From contig QCXZ01000001.1 of NCBI GenBank assembly GCA_025024175.1, positions 10,664,001 through 10,728,000 on the forward strand: a DNA stretch of 64,000 nt, given 5' to 3'. Below are positions 13,101 to 23,292 of this stretch, piece after piece; position 1 is the first letter of the stretch; every line of letters begins with the position of its first letter. Source of the stretch: Rhyzopertha dominica (lineage: Eukaryota > Arthropoda > Insecta > Coleoptera > Bostrichidae). The position numbers and the translations under genes are program-made. The notes below the pieces were generated by a model, which was given only the letters and a program-made list of their open reading frames with translations, ran no database searches and was not told the origin of the DNA.

Positions 13101-16100
13101 ATGGAATGAAAGTAGATCTTCGATAAATTAGGCCATCTACTGACAACTAAAAACTTTCTAACTAACATAACAACCCACCTGTTTTTAATTCCACTCATTT
13201 CAGATAGGGCAGCACTTAAAGGATTAAAGGGATCATTCTCTGACTTTAACTGTGAAATCTGAGGCTTTTCAACTTTGGTAGNCGAAAGTGAATGTACCCT
13301 TTTAGGAGTACAAAATTCCACATCTTGATGCAATCTAAAATATAAACAGTATGAATAGGATAACAAAACATGACCTTTAAAATCATACGCCATTCAAACA
13401 ATTAGGCTTTATGTAGTTTTCAAAGTAAATATTTTGGTAAGTTCTAGTATTACTTTTCGAAGAGTCAGGTTCTTAAAATGAATAATTTCAATGCTGCTGA
13501 TGCAACACCGTTTTACTTTTTATTGGACATAAAGTCTTGGGTATCATTTTAATACATCCAATTTTTATGGTTCACTGCATAATGTAAATATGACTAATTC
13601 TCTAAAGTGAAATGGTACTATTATTCAAAACTAAAATAAGACTACCAATTTCATTTCTATTATGAAATACGTTTTTTTTAATAATGCGGGCTACCCCCAT
13701 TGTAGCCAAAAATATACAACAAAATACTATGTTAGAACAATATTTCCATAACTAAACTAAATTATTATTGCACAGATTAATCCTAGCATAACAAACAGCA
13801 ACAAAGTAATCTTACCCAACATATCTCCTAAATTAAAGCACAATCATTAAGAATTCAACAAACTTATAGTTAGAAATGAGAGATTCTTCCTAAAATTAAT
13901 GGTAACACAGTCGTAAACAGTAATAAAAGTAAATAAGAATTTAGAATGGCAATGCCATCTGTCAGCATTACACTAACATGATGGCAAAGCCACCTAGCTG
14001 CCTTAACGGGTACTACTTCCTAAAGGAAGTGACCTGTAGCCTGACAAATTGGCATGCAACTGCATACTTCAATTTGACAGCAGGCCCCCACGGCATTTAT
14101 TGCTAGCGGGCAAGAGCCGACATACATTAAAATGCATGTCTATGCTGTGGTGTCTACACCTCAACCAACTGCAGATAGATCTATTTCGCTGTCATTACAG
14201 CTCAACAGTGTAGTTTAGGTCTAGTGTAGACAGCACTAAACTACTGCTTAGTGTAATATTTACTTTTCTTAAAATGCATGTCTATGCCGTGCTGTCTACA
14301 CTAGACCTAAACTGCACTGATGAGCTATAATGACAGCGAAATAGATCTATCTGCAGTTGGTTGAGGTGTAGACAGCACAGCATATACATTCATTTTAAGA
14401 AAAGTAAATGTTACACTAAGCAGTAGTTTAGCTTACAATCATAAACTGACAGGTAAATGAGTATAATAATTAAGTACGTGTTATGCCTCTTAGAGACCTG
14501 TTTAGAGTACATCCAAAAATTTCGACATTGCTATCATTTAGCAGTCTTAGGGTCCGATCTATGGGAGAATTTTGTCCATAATTAATAGTGGTATCTCACA
14601 GCAAAAGTTTGCTGACTGCACATCAATCTAGCCGGTACATTCAAGGTAATTTTTTCAAATAAATCTGGACAAACAATCAAACCATTTATGACCTTGAAAA
14701 TTGTAATCAAATCACAAATCAAATAGCCATCAGCCAGAGTTAGCAAATTCAAAACTACCAAAATGTAGCGATGGTCATAGTTCGATATCATAATTGACAT
14801 CCTATAGGCAACATGTCTCAAAAATTTATTCTGCATCTTTTCCAATGTGTATGAATGACAATATGCCATTGGAGACCATATAATTACATTACATTATTAC
14901 ATTTATTCATTTCAACAAAAACAAAACAACCAAATATAATTCTAATTCTTTAACAGTCACAAATAAACTAAACTTGCACTATGTTGCACCATTACATATC
15001 ACACTTTTTTACCTAAATTAATTTTTCAAAATATAACAAAAAAAATATACAAGAAACAGACAATATCCACAGAAGTACAGTAAGTAATTGTATGTGGAAA
15101 AGGGAAAGGTATTAAAAAGAGCTTTCAATAGGTGTTCTACTTAACAAGTGAATGAGTTAACTTAAAACAATAACATGGAAGCATACTCCATAATGGAAAG
15201 AACAAGGGTACCATACAGCCTCTTGACAATAAGATTCGAGAAACTATGGCAGTTTCTTAACACAAAACCCAAAGTCTTAGCAGCCGACCATGAAATTCCA
15301 TGGATATGCTGAACAAAACTCAAATGTTCTTCCAATAGGACTCCAAGATTGCAAATGGCATTTTTGTATTCAAGACGAGTGTTGTTTATGGTATAAATAG
15401 AAAAGACCTTCTTGTGTAGCCTGCGGAAACTAATATATGAACATTTATCAATATTCAAGGATAGACCAATGCAACTTTATATATTTTAAATGTTTCCTGA
15501 ATTTATCTGTTTGTTGAATTTTTGTGTCACAAATAAATATGATTCCCTAATAGAAGATAATATTTTCTCGGAAAGATCGCTCTCTCTTGAAAACATTGAC
15601 AAAAAGTTATTAGTCAGACGTTTTGATTACACCTGTAATATTTGTCAAAGACGAAGAACCTCAAAATTTGACTGAAAGCATTCATTCTCGTATTCCTTAA
15701 TACAGTAATGTTTGATTATAATGAACCCGCTATTAGCGAACTTTCGTTTATAGCGAATTAATCTAAAAAGTACAAATTATTAAATCTGTTAGATTTTTCG
15801 CAAATAATGGAACCATTTATAATAAACTTTAGGATAAAATGAACTTAAATTTTTGCTATAACCACAAGTTTTCGGTTTTAACGGACTAAATTTTATCAAG
15901 GAAGTTGGTTTTTTAATAGTGAATAGTAGAGTTTAATTTCATAAATTCCGGATTTGTTTCATGGGTCTTCTTTAGCAAGGGTGTTGCCAAATAAATTTCT
16001 TAATGTGTAGTTGTTACCAATAGCAAGATTAATATTAAATTTATAAAATAAATTTTGAATCTTATGTTCAATTGAGGGATGGGATGTAAATTTTCTATGG

Positions 16101-19100
16101 AAGACGGTTTCTTTTTCACAATCAAGATGTGTGTGAGATTGCAAATTTAATTTATATCTGTGTTTGTTTAATATCTTTGTGATCATTTCCTTTTTGTATC
16201 CGTTTGAGTTGGCTAAATTATAAATACATGATAGTTCATTTCTGTAATTTTCTGTGGATAATGGAACATTTAGTAATCTATGTACATACAAAATAATGTC
16301 CGTCATAATAAGAAATTTATTAGGCAACATTCTTGATAAAGAAGACCAATTAAACAAATCTGGAATTTATGAAATTAAATTCTTTAACTGCCCAAAACGA
16401 AACGCTTATATTAGATTCAAAGAATATATGTACCATGTAAACAATAGAAATGGAGATAAATCTGCACTAGCACTACATAATATTGAAATAGGTCACAAAT
16501 TTAATATAGCCAACCTCAAGGACATAAAAAACCCACTTATCGCAATAGTAAAGTCAAAAATATAATATAAACANACTCTTTTCCCACACCACACAACTCT
16601 GTACCTATCTATGTTTACGATATGTTTAAATGTCTAGTGTTTTAATTTAGTCATACTTGTTAAGCCACCGAAGAAGGCCGCTGGGTGGTTGAAATGCTGA
16701 CATTTGGCTTGCCAAAAATAAAAATTGGAAGTAGGATCAACCACAAGTGTTTTACTGTTATTAAGTATGGTTTTTTCTGAAATCCGTAGGTGTGTTATGT
16801 CAGCTTGAGAGGAGCAGTCGCCGGCGAACGGTGCATAATGTGGGTTGTTACTTGGGGTTCCCAATGTGCATATAATTACACGAAATGTGTCTATTTACGG
16901 AAAGCTACATGCAAAAAAAAATATATACATATAAATATATGCAATTCAGTGGTGGAACTAAAACAGACATCTTATTAAAGGTCACTTATTTCTATATTGT
17001 TTGATTTTTCACTACTATTGCATGGAGACACGCCATGCGTTGTGTGCGACACCGTTTACATTATACATGTCAGAACTGAAAATGTAACTCCGTGCAACAC
17101 CGCTTCATGCCTTTTAAAACTTAAGAGTTTTAAATTTAGGTTATATCTATGTGCTAAAAGCATACAATCATCAGAGATGCAATTTCAGATAAAACATATA
17201 TAGCTTTTACTTTGAAGAATGGTATTATATATAGCTAAAATTTTGTATACCTCTAGAAAATCACTTCCTGAACACGAACCTGAATGCCATTTCTTGTTGT
17301 AGCGTCTAGGTCTTGAGAAGTACGCGTATCAATTTGAAACTATTTTACGATGCACAGTGTTTTTCCATATGCTGCACAGTGTTGCATACTTTTAACGTCC
17401 GGTAGTCCTACGCAATCGTGTTTTCAGGCAGATTTATGTGTTTTGTTATGATGCGTTTAGGCTGTTTTTGCATGCTTGAACGACCTTAGATATTTTTGCG
17501 AATGAATGAAAAAATAGAAGATTTTTTAAATAAGATTCTTAAATGTTTCAAATGTGTATGTGTATCAAAAAAATTTTTTTTCTGATATAACCATTTTGTT
17601 GGTCCCTTGAAGTTCGGTTAAAGGGCCACTACTGTATTTTGAATCTTAAAACATGTTGCACAAATTTATTTATATCTAATGTTACCTAAATTTATCTTAC
17701 ACTTGAAATATTATTATGCAAATTATTTACTTCGTGTTTTAAAATATGTTGTCCGAATTTGTCTGTTCCCAAATTTTAATGTTACATGAATTTATCTGAC
17801 AAATGAAATACATATGTACATAATTTTAATTATCTCTCTATCCAAATGGGGAAACCCGCAGTCAGTGAGGCAATTTCCATTACAGGAAGTAGTTCACTCT
17901 AGTGGGCAAAGTCGATTTCATTTTTTACTTTCTGGGATATTAAGATTTTTCTAGGACACAGTAAACATTAAAATTAAAAAATAAACTTTAAATGTCTTAG
18001 AAACAAAGCCAAGTACTTCCCAATGAAAATGGGATAGCCTTTTTAATCTTTTATTTGAAGTATTTTTAAAAGTTTTCTATATTAATGGAACTATAGTCCG
18101 TCCCATCTTATGTACCGTACTCTGTATATAATAAATGGCTGATTAACATGCAGTAATTACTCACCTAGCTGCAGGAGTTGTGTTCGCATTATTTGTCTCA
18201 GTAGAAGTTTTCTTTATTATATTATCAATTAATTTATCCATTTCTTTCAATACTGAGCAATATTTTCCTGAACTTTTTGATTTGGATCCCTCACCCTCAT
18301 TTTGTATGGAAATTTCTGAAATTTGATGGTCTACATTTACATTTTGTCTGGTGGTTTCCCCAATGTCAACATCATGAATGGGTTTGTTGTCTGGGGCGTT
18401 ACTTTTTTGTAATAAGGAGTTAGATGTGCTTTCCTTCCTTGATTTGTTAACAACACATTCATTTTGTATGGCAGTTTCCAAAATTGGATGATGGGCATTT
18501 ACATCCTCACTGGATATGTCCTTTTTGCTATTACTTAGTTGTAATACTGAATTAGACTTTTTTTTCTTGCTTGAAATGTTCTCATCACCCTCATTATGTG
18601 TGGCAATTTCTGAAATTTGATGGTCTACATTTACTCTATTGGGGTATTTTTCCATATTGGTCATTATTGATTCTGATAATCCATTCCATGATTTGTTCCC
18701 ACCATCTTCATTTTGTCTGGTGGTTTCCCCAATGTGGCGGTGGCCTTGTACGTCATGAATGGATTTGTTGTCTGGGGCGTTACTTTTTTGTAATAAGGAG
18801 TTAGATGTGCTTTCCTTCCTTGATTTGTTAACAAGACATTCATTTTGTATGGCAGTTTCCAAAATTGGATGATGGGCATTTACATCCTTACTGGATATGT
18901 TCTTTTTGCTATTACTTAGTTGGAATGCTGAATTAGACTTTTTTTTCTTGCTTGAAATGTTCTCATCACACTCATTTTGTGCACCAGTTGCTGAAATCTG
19001 AATATCTACATTTACATTATCACTGAATTTGTCTGTTCCGCTACTATTTCGTGTGACACTTTCCAAATTAGAATTTCTTTTCTTCCTTTGCGTGTAAACA

Positions 19101-22100
19101 TCACATCCTGAACAATGCGTTTTCAGCGCAGCTGCTCGAAATAGTGATTTTCTACAAACTGACTTTTCCTGAATCTTGTCAGTTCCATTCCCTTCTGGAG
19201 AGGATTTGTCCAGTTTTGATGCAGATCTAGTAATAACCATCTGTGAAGTAGATTTTAATCCAGGTGTTGTCTGTTTTCCTGCTTCTACAGAATCTCCGCT
19301 CTCAAGTTTTCGACTTCGTGATGTTGACCTTGTCCTTTTACTAATGTCAGCAGAACCATCTAATTTAGAAGCTGATTTCAAATCTCCCCGTGATGTTGTG
19401 ACCTGTAAATTTCAAATCAAGCTTTCATTGTCATAATCATTCACAGCATGACAAATTCTGTTTTATTAATTGCTTCGAAGATGAATGGTTGTTACTAATG
19501 TTTGCAGCAGCAGGTATGTTTTTTTTGTTATTTTGCTTGGGAGATTCTCTTTGTAAACTGTCATTCTGTTTCGCAAAAGTGAACTTTCCACCTAATTATT
19601 ATTCTTATTATTATTTTATTTCTAATAAGACCCTGGAAAATGTGCAGATATGTATTAGGGCTGCACGATATTGAAAATCGAGATTTATGTGATATATTGA
19701 AATATTGGTAATATCTACATCGCAATATCGATATATGTATATCAAAATATCAATATATTGATTATGTTGATGTACTAATATATCAATATTTCGACATGTC
19801 AATATATCCATATGTCGATATATCAGTATGCTGATGTATTAAGATTGAAGAATAGGTCTGTGCAATATTTTCTAAATTCGATAAAAAAAACATGAACTCC
19901 AAATGCCAACAGTCCTTGCGACTTGCACTTCAGACTAGTGGAAATAGACAAATCAAGTCGATAAAAATTAAAAAATAAATCCAAATGCCTTCCAACATTA
20001 ATATAGTTTAATTTTGTTTTCAATATAGTTAAAACTCATTTTGCTATGCCATTCAAGATCCAAGAATTGTAAAAAAAAAAGAATTNGCAAACTCTATTGC
20101 NGTTCTGATAANAAATTACAAACATTGTAAATATGAGTAGCAAATGCCCAATATATCGTATGTTACAATTTGCTAACTTCTTTAATTCCAGCAACAACAT
20201 GAAATTAACAATAAATAGGTATTTTTTCTGCATCTGTTAGTAGATTAAATTAATCTGCAACCTTTTTGAGTCATAACTCAGATGACTTTGTGCTGATTTA
20301 TGTCCAAGATTGTTTGAGCTTTGAAAGAACCTCAGTTATTACTGATTCAGAAAATATTTCTGATGAAATCGAGCCACCAAACTTATGTTTTAATCTGCAT
20401 AATGAATAGAAGAAATAGAAGAACTCCATGTCATATGCCAATTAAATGTTTGTAGCAATACTATAAAAAAATAAAATTTTAGATTAAACAATGAAAAATA
20501 GTATTATTCAAGANTTATAATTATTTTAATGATTTTACCACTTTACTCACAATCATTGAAAAAACCGTTGCAAATTGAATCAATACTTCCACATTCAATT
20601 GTCAAAATGACATTTACATTTTTATTTCTTATACTATACGATTAGTAATCAGGTTTTGATAATTTTTTCTCTCTAGACATTTTTTCTAAGATAAACAGTC
20701 CTCGTGATAGCAAAAATACATAAATTTTAAAATCGTTTTTTTTTTAAATAACTCAAAAATTATTAACTTAACAAAAAAATTACAAGAGTGCTTTCTGTTC
20801 AGAAATTTGATTTTCTATATAATTCCAAAATTAAAAAAAAAAATCGTACGAGCAGGGTCCAAAATAGGTTTTTCGGAAATATTACGAAAATGTCAAAATT
20901 GACTGACTGCCTATGACTACCTTGTGGTCGAACGCTCTACAATAAAAGAATAAAGTGGATTACACTTGAAGAATAATTTTCTTAAAGAAGAATTCATTAA
21001 TTATAATTCCACTTTGCGAACATGGATTAGTTTTCAATTTTTATATCTAGTTTATGTGCAAGAATCCTCAAATCATTATGTCCTCAAGTCAGATAACTAT
21101 AGCAGTCGCTGCCAGTAACTTATTTGTTTTTATTTTTGTATGTATATACCAGAATTTGAAAACAGTACAGACTGGGGACTGTAATTATTACAAGCTTCTT
21201 GAGATTAGTCAAATTAAAAATAATTTTAATTAGACTAAAAGGTATACAATAATTTTTCCTAAACCCATACAGATTGTCCAGAAAATTTGTGATTATGAAT
21301 TTTTTAATAGCTGTGAAAATACCTGTAAGATTTAAAACAAAAACACAGAGCACATGCCATAAATAACAGATGCATGAATATGTACCCTACATTTTTATAT
21401 TTATATCTTAACACGTACTTTCTCTAGTTGACATGTTGTTTTCCGGGCTTGTTCCCACGTTGGTTATTAGACCTTGACGTTTCGACACTCATGTCGGTGT
21501 CTTCCTCAGAAGTAGCTCTGAAACTGAAACTCAGAGCTACTTCTGAGGAAGACACCGACATGAGTGTCGAAACGTCAAGGTCTAATAATCAACGTGGGAA
21601 CCAGCCCGGAAAACAACATGTCATCGACAACAACCACGGAAGCCTTCAAACCAAAACTTTCTCTAGTTATTAAATAAATTCATAATTACAAATGTGCTGG
21701 ACTATATGTATGGGGTTGGCAGCCTGTATGGGGCCAGAAGAAATTATTTTATACTTTTTAGACCAATTATAAAATATGGTAAATTAAATATCATATTGTA
21801 TTTGAAACTATGTGAAATCCATTAAATACAGATAGGTCAAGTGTTATATCAAAAAAGAGAAAAATTTATTTTATGTCTATCATATATAAAATCAAATATA
21901 ATTATTATAAGTTTCCATTTAAAAAATAAAGTTAATGGCATTTGAAGTATGCTATTTTTAAAAGATTATAAAACAACCTTGCAGCTTTCGAAAGTTTTAA
22001 GCTTTGTCTAAAATAGTACCAACATTAATGCCCCACATGCTGATGAAAATTGTATAATTGTAGCTTTTGCAATTTTAGTTTCCTAGAAACCAAATGTCAG

Positions 22101-23292
22101 TTTTCACAAAAATGCAAATTACGCATAAACGATTCATCTAAGACCCATAATGTTCCCAATAGTGTTCTTTAAATTTGATAAGGTGTCTAGAAATGTAATA
22201 ATATACAGGATGTTCCATTAAAAATAATAAAGATAGGGTCAACTTCCAGGGTAACCGTAGATCTTGGGGAATATTTTTGGTCAACTTGCCCCACAGTTGA
22301 ATGTCAGTGTACAAATTAATAGCTCAAAATTCCATCAACTTTCCAATATTTGTCTGATGGAAACTTGAGTGTGCACACACTGTATACTATTTTTGGTTAT
22401 AAAAAACAAATAATAAACAAACAACTTTCATCAACAAGATATGATAATCATTTACCTGTTCGTTCGACTTTCTTTGTCCAGAGCACACCTTTAAAGAATC
22501 ATTTTGGAGTGGAACTACACATGGAGTTACGACCTTTTGACATCTATTAGTTGTAATAGGTGATGCAACCGAAACATTACATCTGGTCAAAACAACGCAA
22601 GGGTTGAGGAGGGGACTCAACTGTAAGCAGATTATAGGTCTTCATGTAATACGCTTTATACAGGACAAATAATAAACAATTTTCATCAACAAGATATGAT
22701 TATGTTAAGACTTACATATGAAATATTTGTTTACCTGTTTGTTCGACTTGCTTTGTCCAGAGCACGCCTTTGAAGAATCATCTCTGACTGGAACCTCATA
22801 TGGAGTATTAGTGTTAATGGGTGATAGAACAGGAAAACCATAGCTCAAAATGACATTGGGTTTAAATGGGGTACTCGAATGTAAATGTAAAGCAGGTACA
22901 TTGTTTTCATTGTGTAAATCCACTTTTCTGTTACTAAGTGTAATACATTGTGACTTTGCAGGAGACATAGGTTTACTGCGTAATTTCACTTTTATATTAA
23001 GGTCTTTAATATCGATCACGTTTTTAAAGAGTGGCAGTCTATTCCCAGGACTGGCGTTACATGTTTCGGAGTCATCAGAGTCAGAAGGAATACTGCCNAA
23101 CTTTTTAATCAGACTTCTGACAGAAATTCTTCGTTTCCCTTCGGTTAATAAGGGGCTTTCTTTTACAGAGCAATCTTCTAATATGCTGCTGTCGTTCAAT
23201 AGTAACTGTTGATTGCATTTCAAAATCTTCTCCTTCAATCCGTCAGGCAGTCCTTTACGTCGTCTTTGTTCTTTAGCAAACAAACGAGGCAT
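9786..23292 (-). CDS. Unidentified multi-exon Ser/Lys-rich protein gene
   Basis: Five coding exons join in frame on the minus strand: 23292-22735 (starts MPRLFAKEQRRRKGLPDGLK, ends phase 0), 22620-22456 (phase 0), 19402-18165 (ends phase 2), 13334-13179 (ends phase 2) and 10106-9786 (ends phase 2). Every junction has a consensus acceptor (TTACAG, TTTCAG or TTTTAG) and a GT donor (GTAAAC, GTAAAT, GTGAGT, GTGGGT, GTTTGT). The product is at least 812 residues; the terminal exon lies below 9786 or outside the window and was not found. The protein is hydrophilic, rich in Ser, Lys and Asn, with basic RS/RTRS stretches and possible proline-directed phosphosites (FCTPKR, YYSPKG, MSPAK), which suggests a nuclear, perhaps cell-cycle or chromatin, protein. 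That role is inference. No known domain was recognised. Exons 1 and 2 share a duplicated tail, and exon 3 contains a tandem repeat. N calls fall in exons 1 and 4. Confidence 0.75.
10231..10390. repeat. Near-perfect 79-bp-arm hairpin (Penelope-type terminal repeats)
   Basis: Arms 10231-10309 and 10312-10390 are inverse copies with one mismatch, separated by CC. The centre is GATTACA-CC-TGTAATC, flanked on both sides by GACGTTTC/GAAACGTC. A single diverged arm occurs at 15556-15640, next to Penelope-like coding fragments, so this looks like two inverted pseudo-LTR ends. It lies just upstream of exon 5 of the minus-strand gene, in its intron. Confidence 0.75.
10541..11558. mobile_element. Foldback/TIR element, copy 2
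   Basis: Same family as 3912-5069. The left end reads CAATATGCTATATTT, TGTGGTACATCAAAG and GTTCTGGATC; the right end is the inverse (GATCCAGGATCTTGACGTACC ... CACTGACATAGCGTATG). Shared internal blocks include GTTTGAGTAGCTTACACTTC and GGTCCCTGGATGTTC. A short foreign block (about 10725-10830) interrupts the left arm. No coding frame. Confidence 0.65.
11559..13178. other. Intronic sequence without a supported gene
   Basis: An open stretch (11659-12015) contains YGIREAALNLL, which weakly resembles the LINE reverse-transcriptase motif YGIRG.AL, but the rest does not continue convincingly. A block around 12138-12220 resembles 21326-21400. Nothing else is called. Confidence 0.4.
13179..13334 (-). 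CDS. Exon 4 of the unidentified gene
   Basis: 156 bases between acceptor ATATTTTAG and donor CAG|GTGGGT. It reads R-LHQDVEFCTPKRVHSLS, then KVEKPQISQLKSENDPF and ends GIKNR. The phase matches exons 3 and 5. It contains an N at 13282. FCTPKR is a plausible CDK-type site (inference). Confidence 0.65.
14120..14430. repeat. Compound inverted repeat
   Basis: An arm of about 125 bp (from AAAATGCATGTCTATGCTGT, about 14128, to AGACAGCA, about 14232) recurs inverted at about 14274-14398. The ~35-bp spacer CTAAACTACTGCTTAGTGTA... recurs inverted immediately after the second arm (14398-14432). The arrangement is arm, spacer, inverted arm, inverted spacer. No coding content. Confidence 0.75.
14582..15458 (-). 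pseudogene. LINE reverse-transcriptase 3' fragment, itself interrupted
   Basis: On the minus strand, 15458-15162 reads LNIDKCSYISF..., then NAICNLGVLLEEHLSF and LYGTLVLSIMEYAS, and 14869-14582 continues YCHSYTLEKMQNKFLRHVAYRM. These are the conserved C-terminal blocks of non-LTR ORF2 proteins (K..Y, LGV.LD..L.F..H, R..ILEYAS, LE..Q..FLR). The ~290 bp between (14870-15160) ends in a reverse-complemented AATAAATGTAATAATGTAAT tail, so it is a second 5'-truncated LINE nested in the first, same strand. Confidence 0.7.
15490..16770. pseudogene. Penelope-like element fragments in inverted arrangement
   Basis: Minus strand 16357-15959 reads a fragment typical of the region after the RT of Penelope-like elements (blocks LNVPLSTENYRNEL, KILNKHRYK, NINLAIGNNYTLRNLFG). 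Plus strand 16254-16565 reads RNLLGNILDKED followed by a GIY-YIG-type start (SGIYEIKFFNCPKRNAYIRF), then ALALHNIEIGHKFN. The two pieces overlap at their shared RNL.GN.L motif but point in opposite directions, so the element is inverted on itself. Pseudo-LTR-like motifs flank it: GACGTTTTGATTACACCTGTA near 15619 and GAAGAAGGCC...GGTTGAAATGC near 16670. No intact frame. Confidence 0.65.
16770..18164. other. Intronic sequence without a supported gene
   Basis: Intron between exons 3 and 4 of the minus-strand gene. A pogo/Tigger-like end (inverse of TACAGTAGTGGCCCTTTAAC) is present at about 17617-17636. No gene is supported. Confidence 0.45.
18165..19402 (-). CDS. Exon 3, large repeat-bearing exon
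   Basis: 412 codons plus two bases. It begins VTTSRGDLKSASKLDG and contains two RSASKLD/KSASKLD motifs, a Cys pair (HCSGCD) and then two long tandem copies of a ~127-residue unit (blocks ISSKKKKSNS, DVNAHHPILETAIQNE, VNKSRKESTSNSLLQKSNAP and GETTRQN each occur twice), plus a partial third VNVDHQISEI. It ends near a short Lys/Leu segment (VLKEMDKLIDNIIKK) that could be helical. Acceptor TTACAG, donor AG|GTGAGT. Confidence 0.8.
18340..19010 (-). repeat. 381-bp coding tandem repeat in exon 3
   Basis: Landmarks recur at a 381-bp spacing: TTACTTTTTTGTAATAAGGAG at 18399 and 18780, and TGAAATGTTCTCATCAC at 18574 and 18955. 381 is a multiple of three, so the frame is kept. The two copies differ by few substitutions and one short in-frame indel, pointing to a recent duplication or ongoing homogenisation. 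Confidence 0.8.
19668..19845. repeat. Degenerate ATATCGATAT-type simple repeat
   Basis: Alternating AT-rich units built on ATATCGATAT, ATATCAATAT and ATATGTCGATA follow GGGCTGCACGATATTG. Low complexity, in the intron between exons 2 and 3. Any frame through it is an artefact. Confidence 0.7.
20575..20905. repeat. Dispersed repeat, inverse of 868-1197
   Basis: AATTGAATCAATACTTCCAC, TGTCAAAATGACATTTAC, TACTATACGATTA and TCGTACGAGCA recur in inverse order and strand at 868-1197. Family unknown; no coding content. Confidence 0.7.
21120..21353 (-). pseudogene. LINE ORF2 C-terminal fragment
   Basis: A minus-strand frame includes FNLTNLKKLVIITVPSLYCF, matching the conserved F..L.+LTLPSLY block near the C-terminus of CR1/L2-type non-LTR ORF2 proteins. 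It is short and truncated on both sides. A Penelope-type inverted repeat follows at 21430. Confidence 0.45.
21430..21622. repeat. Inverted pair of Penelope-type pseudo-LTRs with hammerhead-like core
   Basis: Arms of about 92 bp (21430-21521 and 21531-21622) are inverse copies with few mismatches around a short spacer. The plus-strand arm contains CTGAGGAAGACAC, loop CGACATGA, GTGTC and GAAACGTC, that is, a CUGANGA-like box, a 5-bp stem II and a GAAAC-GUC box in the order seen in hammerhead ribozymes carried by Penelope-like elements. One extra A follows the first box. A single copy lies at 45338-45448. Confidence 0.6.
22456..22620 (-). CDS. Exon 2, duplicate of the exon 1 tail
   Basis: 55 codons, phase 0 at both ends, between acceptor GCTTACAG and donor CAG|GTAAAT. 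The sequence SPITTN...VP...SLKVCSGQRKSNEQ parallels SPINTN...VP...SSKACSGQSKSNKQ of exon 1. The flanking intron sequence is duplicated too: AAATAATAAAC and TTCATCAACAAGATATGAT follow both exons. This is a tandem segmental duplication that made a new in-frame exon. Confidence 0.7.
22735..23292 (-). CDS. Exon 1 of the unidentified gene (start exon)
   Basis: 186 codons from an ATG in context CACAATGCC to a donor CAG|GTAAAC. The N-terminus is strongly basic (KEQRRRKG), followed by Ser/Asp-rich sequence (SDSDDSETCNASPG). Its last ~50 residues, ending KACSGQSKSNKQ, are homologous to all of exon 2. One codon contains an N at 23098. Confidence 0.75.

Noticed and set aside
22850..23212. 120-codon plus-strand frame opposite exon 1
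   Set aside because: It is the antisense shadow of a well-supported exon.
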